Below, one piece after another: positions 1 through 6,398 of a stretch of 8,806 nt of DNA (the stretch's first letter is position 1; each line of letters begins with the position of its first letter). The notes beneath the pieces were generated by a model. That model did no database searches. It saw nothing but the letters and a program-made list of their open reading frames with translations, and was not told the origin of the DNA. This stretch comes from Fidelibacterota bacterium (GTDB lineage: Bacteria > Fidelibacterota > Fidelibacteria > Fidelibacterales > DSDE01), in the NCBI GenBank assembly GCA_011049095.1, contig DSDE01000138.1, forward strand, positions 1 to 8,806, given 5' to 3'. The translations under genes were made by a program, and so were the position numbers.

Positions 1-20
1 AGGCTATTGGGCAGGAAAAA

Positions 21-26
21 AAGGAG
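21..26 (+). promoter_or_regulatory. Ribosome binding site of the PorV-like gene
   Basis: AAGGAG lies 4 nt before ATG 31 and 7 nt before ATG 34. It decides against the longer reading from TTG at 7, which would place this site inside the coding sequence. Confidence 0.7.
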
Positions 27-30
27 TATT

Positions 31-1026
31 ATGATGAATAAAATGAAAGTGACAACAACTATTGTTCTGGCTCTGATGCTGCTGACGACAGTGGGAAATG
101 CTCAGAGCAAAATCGCCCAGACCGGCCTGCAGTTTTTAAGTGTGGGAAGCGATGGTCGTGGCGGCGCTCTGGGACAGGCTATGACAGCTTTAGAAAATAA
201 ATCTGAGGCAATGTTTTATAACCCTGCTGCAATGGCGAAAATGGATGGGATGATTGACCTGACAGCCAGCCAGAATAATTGGATATTTGATATCAAGCAT
301 AACGCGTTTTCACTGGCAATGAGACCAGGTCACGGTCAGTTTGGTGTTTTTGGTGCGACTTTTCGCAATATTGATTATGGCGATGTAGAAGGCACTATGG
401 TCTGGCAAAACGATGCCGGGTACATTGATACAGAAATTATGAATCCCACAGCATTTTCTGCCGGTATTGGCTATGCCAAAGAGCTGACAAATAAATTTTC
501 AGTTGGCGGACATATCAGTCTTGTCGGGCAGCAGCTTGGAAAAAGCGTTGTTCCCCATGGCGGAGACAGCCTTATCGTGAAGAAAAATACAGTATTAGGG
601 CAGAGTGTTGATTTTGGTACCCTCTATTACACTGGTTTTAAGAGCCTTGCATTTGGTATGTCGGTGCGAAATTTTTCCAATGAGCTGAAATATGAAGATG
701 AAGGCTTTCAATTGCCCCTCACATTTACAATGGGTATTTCAATGGACCTGCTCGACCTCCTTGCAAATAAGCCTGCTGGAATGAAGCTGAAAGCTGCCGT
801 CGATGCTGTGCACTACAGGAGCCATCCGGAGCAAATTAATGTGGGTATGGAATATACTCTATGGGATATGTTCCATTTCCGGGGTGGATTTCGTACAGCC
901 AATGATCTCGATGATGTGACTTTTGGATTTGGAATATCGAAATTCGGTCTGGTAATTGATTATGCTAGCACGCCTTTTGGTGATGTGGGAAACGTAGAGC
1001 GATTCACAGTGAAATTTTCACTTTAG
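31..1026 (+). CDS. PorV/PorQ family outer-membrane beta-barrel protein
   Basis: This is a 331-residue exported protein. It has a signal peptide at about residues 1-24 (basic MNKMK start, hydrophobic IVLALMLL core, VGNA before a likely cut) followed by a mature N-terminus typical of PorV/PorQ proteins: LQFLSVGSDGRGGALGQA at about 33-50, then the YNPA motif at about 63-66. The rest is alternating short hydrophobic and polar strands ending in FTVKFSL, as expected for a FadL-like outer-membrane barrel. In Bacteroidetes, PorV is the T9SS shuttle that binds the C-terminal signal of cargo; many distant paralogues have no tested function. A TTG start at 7 is possible, but AAGGAG at 21-26 points to ATG 31 (4 nt spacing) or ATG 34 (7 nt spacing), and the extra residues would spoil the signal peptide. 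It heads a tight run of four genes, one of which (gene 3) carries a T9SS-like tail. Family assignment is fairly sure; a role as the T9SS shuttle is inference. Confidence 0.85.
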   Translation: MMNKMKVTTTIVLALMLLTTVGNAQSKIAQTGLQFLSVGSDGRGGALGQAMTALENKSEAMFYNPAAMAKMDGMIDLTASQNNWIFDIKHNAFSLAMRPGHGQFGVFGATFRNIDYGDVEGTMVWQNDAGYIDTEIMNPTAFSAGIGYAKELTNKFSVGGHISLVGQQLGKSVVPHGGDSLIVKKNTVLGQSVDFGTLYYTGFKSLAFGMSVRNFSNELKYEDEGFQLPLTFTMGISMDLLDLLANKPAGMKLKAAVDAVHYRSHPEQINVGMEYTLWDMFHFRGGFRTANDLDDVTFGFGISKFGLVIDYASTPFGDVGNVERFTVKFSL

Positions 1027-1052
1027 CATAAACTCTGCTGATCGGAGTAATA

Positions 1053-4000
1053 ATGAATATGAAATTTAAAATTATCGGTTTTTTGCTCGTTGCCGCTGGC
1101 ATCTTGTCTGGAGCCACAGCCGGAAAGATTTCCGGCCGCATTCTGGATGCTGAGCGTAATCAGCCATTGGCCGGAGCCAATATTCTAGTCGAAGGAACTT
1201 CTATGGGAAGCTTCTCCGATAGTGAAGGCTATTTTGTCATTTTAAACGTGCCGCCCGGTTCATATCGGGTGCGATTTTCTATGATCGGATATGGCACGAA
1301 AGTCTATGAAGACCTCATGGTGGCCATTGATCTTACCACTACGCTGGATGTCTTTCTCTCTGCCCAAGCTATTGAAATGCAGGAAGTGGTTGCCATTGCC
1401 GAGCGTCCTGTGATTCAAAAAGATATCGCAGCCAGCCAGATGGACATTAGTTCTGAGGTCATTGAGTCTCTGCCGGTTGCCAATGTCACGCAAGTGGTTG
1501 GCCTGCAGGCGGGTATTGAAGGGATGACCATTCGCGGAAGCGCTGCCTATCAAACAGCCTTTATGGTGGACGGACTCAGCTTTAATGATGAGCGCTCTAA
1601 TACACCTTATACTTCACTGAGCCTTAGTTCTATTAAAGAGGTCAAAATCCAAACCGGCGGTTTTAATGCTGAATATGATAATGTACGCGCCGGTGTTGTC
1701 AATGTCGTAACAAAAGAAGGTGATCGCGATAAATACGGCGGCGCTTTCACTATGAGGTATAATCCTCCCGCATCAAAACATTTTGGTCCCTCGGTATATG
1801 ACCCCATGGGTTATCACAGTCGTAGCTATAACGATGATGCCGTTGCCTGGCTGGGAACTTACTCCGAAACATATACCGATATGAATGGTAATGGCCGATG
1901 GGATGAAGGCGAGCCCTTTGAAGACCGGAATATGGACGGGCACTATTTTCAATCGCCATGGGATATGTATATGCAGGCTTCCTATCCCAAATGGAAAGGC
2001 TTTAACCAGCTTTCTGCTGAGTTGAATACCGATAATAACCCTGATAATGATATGACTGCAGCAGCGCTGCAAAGGCTGTATCAGTATCAGCACAGGCGTC
2101 AGGGTGATATTCGGATTCCCGATTACACAGTCGATGTCGGATTCGGAGGACCTGTTCCAGGCGGAAAAAAACTCGGTAATCTCCGCTTTTTTCTCAGCCA
2201 TCGCAATGAGCAGACTGCCTATATTGTGCCACTTTCCAGAGACAGCTATAACGATAATAACACAACTCTGAAACTCACATCGGATATTTCTCAAAAAACT
2301 AAGCTCACAATATCTGGAATGTATGGCGAGGTCAAAACTGTGAGCCAGGCTACCTGGACGACTTTACCAACAGGTGATAATAATTTCTACTCTACCTATA
2401 GTGTGGCAAATGCGGCTAGCACAAATTATGTAGTTTATGTACCTGGGGTTTATAACCCAACGACGATTTACCGCAACAATCTTGGCATAAAATGGTCTCA
2501 CCAGCTTTCGGGACAAAGCTTTTATGAAATAACTGCAAGCCGCCTCAGCTCCTATTACCATACAGACCGTATCGCACCAAGAGACACAAGCAAAAATTAT
2601 GAACTCTTTCCAGGATACTTTGTTGATGAGTTTCCCTATGGCTACTGGCCTTCAGGAGCCGGAACGGTTGTGGGAATGCGCACCGACTGGATGGGCTTTG
2701 CAAAAGACCGCAGCCGCAATAGTACAAGCACATTGAAGGCAGATTATACGAATCAAGTCAACCGCTTTCACCAGCTCAAAACAGGAGTTGCCGTCATCTT
2801 GACAGAATATGAAATCGATTCCTGGAATGAGCATTCAAACCCCTTCTGGACCTATTACAATGAGTGGTATCAAAATCCATTCAGGCTTGGATTATATATT
2901 CAGGACAAAATTGAGTTTGAAGGTTTGATTATCAATGCCGGCATTCGCTTTGATTATTCTGATGCCAATGCCCAATGGTTTGTCACGGAAAACTTCGACC
3001 CGCTCTTTAAAGCCAATGTTGGTTTCAATATCGAAGAGCTGGCTGCCAAAAGCCAAGCTAAGGGCATTTACAAATTGAGTCCGCGCCTGGCAATATCCCA
3101 TCCCATCAGTGAAACAGCAAAAATTTATTTCAACTATGGTCACTTCAATGCCTTGCCACAATCTCAATACCGATTTACCATCGACCGATTAGGAACAGGC
3201 GCCATCAATCGCCTGGGTAATCCTGAGCTTGAATACAGTACAACCGTTGCTTATGAATTGGGGTATGAAAGGAATCTTTTTAATACTTACCTCTTTAAAA
3301 TGGCAGGGTATTATAAAGATATCAGCAATCAGCCGAGCTGGACACGATACACAAATACAGATGCTTCTGTTGCTTATTACAGGGCATCAAGCGACTCGTA
3401 TGCAGATATTCGTGGTCTTGAGCTTACACTCACTAAAAACCGTGGTTTATGGTTTACCGGTTTTATTAATTACACCTATCACATTGCCACTTCAGGATAT
3501 TTTGGCATCGGCAGAATTTTTGAGGACCCCTCTGAACAGCGGCAATATTTACGGGAAAATCCCTACCAAAGCCGGCCACGACCTCAGCCATTTGCCAGAA
3601 TGAGCCTCGACTTTCATACGCCTGGCGATTTCTCTATGATTGGCCTTCCAGCATTGATTACTGGTAACTGGAATGTTAACTTTCTTGCCAATTGGAAAGC
3701 CGGCGCCTATGATACATACAACGTCACTAATGAAATTGGCGTGGTTGATAACGTGCGCTGGGTTGATTATTATAATGCCGACCTTCGCTTCTCAAAATCT
3801 CTTAACGTGGGTAAAACGGATCTGATATTTTTTCTCGATATTGCCAATGTTTTTAATATCAAGCGCTTGAGTTACACCGGAATTGCCGATACATACGACC
3901 GGCTGGACTATCTAGCCTCTCTTCGCTTTGATTGGGAAGAAGGCGCTCAGAAAGGTAATGATAAAATAGGTATGTACAGAGCGGAAGATGTGGATTTCTG

Positions 4001-4238
4001 GCCTATTCAAAGCTTTGAAGGCCTTTCTGAAATTAGTAACCCCCAAAATGGTGTCTTGTATTACAGCAACAGCGCCGCCTCGTTTTATGTCTATGAGAAT
4101 GGCCAATGGCTCGATGAAACGCATTCCAAAGTATCTGGATTGCTGGATGACAAAGCATATATCAATATGCCAAATATTGAATCGCTCACATTCCGTGATC
4201 CCCGGACAATTACTTTGGGTTTGAAAATCAATTTTTAA
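1053..4238 (+). CDS. TonB-dependent outer-membrane receptor with CarboxypepD_reg-like N-terminal domain (SusC-like)
   Basis: A 1061-residue receptor for energised import of an unknown ligand. In order: signal peptide at about 1-23 (FKIIGFLLVAAGILSG ... ATA); CarboxypepD_reg-like beta-sandwich at about 24-107 (GKISGRILDAERNQPLAGAN, then GSFSDSEGYFVILNVPPGSY, IGY); a TonB-box-like stretch at about 109-119 (MQEVVAIAERP); plug domain at about 120-223 (SLPVANVTQVVGLQAGI, IRGS, FMVDGLSFND, VKIQTGGFNAEYDN, AGVVNVVTKEG); and a barrel to the end, closing with a terminal phenylalanine (RTITLGLKINF), as in outer-membrane barrels. Two Asp/Asn-rich, EF-hand-like loops lie at about 276-296, and an inserted segment sits before the last strand (about 962-1045). 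The start has only a short GGAG at 1044-1047, 5 nt before ATG 1053; ATG 1059 is also possible. No SusD gene follows. The gene shares a reading frame with the next one and is separated from it by TAATAA. Family is certain; the substrate is not readable. Confidence 0.95.
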   Translation: MNMKFKIIGFLLVAAGILSGATAGKISGRILDAERNQPLAGANILVEGTSMGSFSDSEGYFVILNVPPGSYRVRFSMIGYGTKVYEDLMVAIDLTTTLDVFLSAQAIEMQEVVAIAERPVIQKDIAASQMDISSEVIESLPVANVTQVVGLQAGIEGMTIRGSAAYQTAFMVDGLSFNDERSNTPYTSLSLSSIKEVKIQTGGFNAEYDNVRAGVVNVVTKEGDRDKYGGAFTMRYNPPASKHFGPSVYDPMGYHSRSYNDDAVAWLGTYSETYTDMNGNGRWDEGEPFEDRNMDGHYFQSPWDMYMQASYPKWKGFNQLSAELNTDNNPDNDMTAAALQRLYQYQHRRQGDIRIPDYTVDVGFGGPVPGGKKLGNLRFFLSHRNEQTAYIVPLSRDSYNDNNTTLKLTSDISQKTKLTISGMYGEVKTVSQATWTTLPTGDNNFYSTYSVANAASTNYVVYVPGVYNPTTIYRNNLGIKWSHQLSGQSFYEITASRLSSYYHTDRIAPRDTSKNYELFPGYFVDEFPYGYWPSGAGTVVGMRTDWMGFAKDRSRNSTSTLKADYTNQVNRFHQLKTGVAVILTEYEIDSWNEHSNPFWTYYNEWYQNPFRLGLYIQDKIEFEGLIINAGIRFDYSDANAQWFVTENFDPLFKANVGFNIEELAAKSQAKGIYKLSPRLAISHPISETAKIYFNYGHFNALPQSQYRFTIDRLGTGAINRLGNPELEYSTTVAYELGYERNLFNTYLFKMAGYYKDISNQPSWTRYTNTDASVAYYRASSDSYADIRGLELTLTKNRGLWFTGFINYTYHIATSGYFGIGRIFEDPSEQRQYLRENPYQSRPRPQPFARMSLDFHTPGDFSMIGLPALITGNWNVNFLANWKAGAYDTYNVTNEIGVVDNVRWVDYYNADLRFSKSLNVGKTDLIFFLDIANVFNIKRLSYTGIADTYDRLDYLASLRFDWEEGAQKGNDKIGMYRAEDVDFWPIQSFEGLSEISNPQNGVLYYSNSAASFYVYENGQWLDETHSKVSGLLDDKAYINMPNIESLTFRDPRTITLGLKINF
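1122..1373 (+). other. CarboxypepD_reg-like domain of the TonB receptor
   Basis: This encodes residues about 24-107. The pattern GKISGRILD, then QPLAGANILVEGT, then GSFSDSEGYFVILNVPPGSY and RVRFSMIGY is the classic carboxypeptidase regulatory-like fold. It is found in front of the plug in SusC-type receptors of the FCB group and lies in the periplasm after export. Confidence 0.85.
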
Positions 4239-4241
4239 TAA

Positions 4242-6368
4242 ATGATGAAACAGATGAAAATAAAAAAATTCGCAATCATACTCTTTTTTGCAGGTATTCT
4301 TCAGGGACAAGTTGATCCCGGCATTAATGTCTGGATCAGAGTTGGTTCGCTGCAGAGCTTTTTTAGCGCCTGGGGCGCTGAACGTGCCTGGAATGCCAAT
4401 CTTGGCATCTATGAAGGCCTGCAGTGGCCAGCCTGGTATTGGGCTACCGAAAATTTCGTTATTGACCGCTATTGGCTGGCTTGCCGTGATTTTAATGACC
4501 CTGAAGGAAATAACTGGGACTATAAAGCCACAACTTTTATCAGCAGCGCTCCACCTGAATACGGCGCCCCCATCTCAATCACCCAAACCACCCGATTTGA
4601 TCCACCAAAAGTAGATGTCGATGGGGTGGGAATAACACGGAATCCACAGGTGGACGGATACCACGATGAATCGCTGCCATACGACCGTAAGCTCGTCAAT
4701 ATTGTTAATACCAGCTTGGGCGTTACAGTGAAACGCGTTGTCTATGCTTTCAGCCAGCCTTACCATGATAACTATTTTCTTACTGAATACATCCTGACCA
4801 ACACTGGAAATGTCGATGCAGATGATGAAATTGAGCTTCCAAACCAAACAGTAAAAGAGCTCTACTGGGGGCAAATGCCCCGCTACGCCACCAGTCGGGA
4901 AGCAGGCTTTACCGTTGATGGGCAAATGACTTGGGGAAAATACCAGTGGGTAAGCCACGCAAGAGATATTGTTTATGATGGAGAAAATATTTGCGGCTTC
5001 TGGTCTTGGCTGGGACAAAGTGAAAAAAATAATCACGACAATATCGGTGGCCCGGCAAGGGCAGATCAAGGCAGGCTTTCCGCGCCGCAATTTGCTGGTA
5101 TTGCCATGGTTTACGCTCAAAAATCACCCTCTGAACCTGTTAATGATCCAAGCAAGCTTAGAATTTTAGGCTGGCATGCAGGGGATACGTATCCAAGTAT
5201 CGCCAATAATAATGCCGCAGGTATGAAGGACGTCTGGGAAATGCTGGAAGGAACAGACTTATATACCGGCAGTGAAACCCCAATGGATTTTGGAATACCA
5301 GAACCGGGGCCAAACATTTCTCATAAACCTGCTGAAAAAGAGGGGAATGATGGCGGTGGAGCCGCAGGATTCATGACCTATGGGCCTTGGGAGCTGGCTT
5401 TTGGTGACAGTGTGAAAATCGTTGTCGTTGAAGGAATTTCTGGGCTTGACAGAAAACACTGCGTAGATATAGGCAAAAACTGGTATAAAAAGTTTGCCAA
5501 TTCAAACTATAATTTCAGTGGAACATTACCTGACGGATCAAGCACATCTAACCACGATGTCTATAAAAACACTTGGTTTTATACTGGAAAAGATTCGATT
5601 CTCCAAACCTTTGCCAGAGCAATTAAAAATTACAACAGCGGATTTGCCATTCCCCAGCCGCCACAGCCACCAACAAATTTCTATGTCATCAGTGGCGGAG
5701 ACCAGATTCGTCTGGAATGGACCCCAAGCCCGAATGAAACGGACGCAGATTTTGGCGGCTATAAAATATATAGGGCAATCGGCGCTGCAGATTCTTTCTA
5801 CACGGAAATATTCGCCTGTGGAAAAGGAACAAGTCATCCGGAAATCGTACGGGAATATGCCGATATGAGTCCTGTACGCGGAATGAGTTATTTCTACTAC
5901 CTGACTGCTTTTAATGATGGCAGCAATAATGATGGAACTTTTAACCCTGCCGGGCCAATTGAAAGCAACAGGGTTTACACCCAAAGCTCTGAACCTGCCT
6001 ACCTGAGGCGACCCCAGGGAACAAATCTGGATAATGTTCGCATAGTGCCCAATCCATTTAGTATCAAAGCCAGAGAATACCAGTACGGTATTGGCGATGA
6101 TAAGGACAAAGTGATGTTTCTAAATATTCCAGGGAAATGCACCATACGTATCTACACCGAGCGGGGAGACCTGGTAGAAACTCTTTACCACACCGATGGC
6201 AGCGGCGATCACCCCTGGAATCTCGTCAGCAGCGACAGGCAAATTGTCGTTAGCGGTCTCTATATTGCGCACATTGAAGTGACGGAGGATATTTTGGATT
6301 CTAGCAGTGGAACAATGATCTATTCCAAAGGTCAGTCTACCTATAAAAAATTATTAGTTATAAGATAA
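4242..6368 (+). CDS. Secreted FN3-domain protein with T9SS-type C-terminal sorting domain; N-terminal two thirds unrecognised
   Basis: A 708-residue exported protein. It has a signal peptide at about 1-22 (KIKKFAIILFFAGILQG). Residues about 23-470 match no family I recognise; the first hundred residues hold eight tryptophans (31, 44, 50, 62, 65, 67, 78, 92), including the run WPAWYWATE. A Pro-rich link (PQPPQPP, about 471-477) leads to a fibronectin type III domain at about 478-580 (IRLEWTPSP, FGGYKIYRA, YFYYLTAFNDG). The tail at about 594-708 has the order typical of type IX sorting domains: VRIVPNPF, CTIRIYTERGDLVETL, GSGDHPWNL, SGLYIAHIEV, and the final YKKLLVIR. Such proteins usually cross the outer membrane through T9SS and stay at the surface or are released. 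There is no Shine-Dalgarno site at ATG 4242; it abuts the stop codons of the receptor gene, so translational coupling is likely. A partner role with the receptor is inferred from position only. Confidence 0.85.
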   Translation: MMKQMKIKKFAIILFFAGILQGQVDPGINVWIRVGSLQSFFSAWGAERAWNANLGIYEGLQWPAWYWATENFVIDRYWLACRDFNDPEGNNWDYKATTFISSAPPEYGAPISITQTTRFDPPKVDVDGVGITRNPQVDGYHDESLPYDRKLVNIVNTSLGVTVKRVVYAFSQPYHDNYFLTEYILTNTGNVDADDEIELPNQTVKELYWGQMPRYATSREAGFTVDGQMTWGKYQWVSHARDIVYDGENICGFWSWLGQSEKNNHDNIGGPARADQGRLSAPQFAGIAMVYAQKSPSEPVNDPSKLRILGWHAGDTYPSIANNNAAGMKDVWEMLEGTDLYTGSETPMDFGIPEPGPNISHKPAEKEGNDGGGAAGFMTYGPWELAFGDSVKIVVVEGISGLDRKHCVDIGKNWYKKFANSNYNFSGTLPDGSSTSNHDVYKNTWFYTGKDSILQTFARAIKNYNSGFAIPQPPQPPTNFYVISGGDQIRLEWTPSPNETDADFGGYKIYRAIGAADSFYTEIFACGKGTSHPEIVREYADMSPVRGMSYFYYLTAFNDGSNNDGTFNPAGPIESNRVYTQSSEPAYLRRPQGTNLDNVRIVPNPFSIKAREYQYGIGDDKDKVMFLNIPGKCTIRIYTERGDLVETLYHTDGSGDHPWNLVSSDRQIVVSGLYIAHIEVTEDILDSSSGTMIYSKGQSTYKKLLVIR
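6021..6365 (+). other. T9SS type A-like C-terminal sorting domain
   Basis: This encodes residues about 594-708 of the FN3 protein. The landmarks are VPNPF (602-606), IRIYTERGDLVETL, GSGDHPWNL (653-661), SGLYIAHIEV (671-680) and the basic-hydrophobic end YKKLLVIR. The order matches known Por-secretion C-terminal domains and related FlgD-Ig-like tails. The middle of the domain is longer than in compact versions, with an acidic and serine-rich loop (EDILDSSSG) before the last strand. Confidence 0.75.
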
Positions 6369-6385
6369 AATAATACAGAAATATG

Positions 6386-6391
6386 AAAGGA
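6386..6391 (+). promoter_or_regulatory. Ribosome binding site of the TIG lipoprotein gene
   Basis: AAAGGA lies 7 nt before ATG 6399. An out-of-frame ATG at 6394 (ATGAAATGA, two codons then stop) is only 2 nt from this site, so 6399 is the favoured start. Confidence 0.6.
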
Positions 6392-6398
6392 CTATGAA

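Noticed and set aside
1..41. Possible end of an upstream gene overlapping the PorV-like start
   Set aside because: One frame closes at TGA 32-34 (an ATGA overlap with the start codon) and another at TAA 39-41, but about ten codons are too few to choose or to support any gene.
2057..2071. Inverted repeat TGCAGC-AGC-GCTGCA
   Set aside because: It is a short repeat inside codons for an Ala-rich stretch (TAAALQ) and is explained by alanine and leucine codon choice.
1773..2294. Open 173-codon frame on the minus strand inside the receptor gene
   Set aside because: It runs opposite a strongly supported receptor coding region, has no ribosome site that I can see, and its translation shows no domain or consistent hydrophobic pattern.
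3912..4310. Minus-strand frame of 132 codons crossing the receptor/FN3 gene junction
   Set aside because: It overlaps two well supported genes and its translation has no family features.
4575..5120. Open 181-codon frame on the minus strand inside the FN3 gene
   Set aside because: It is a shadow of the coding frame on the other strand, with no recognisable motif and no intergenic space for its own signals.
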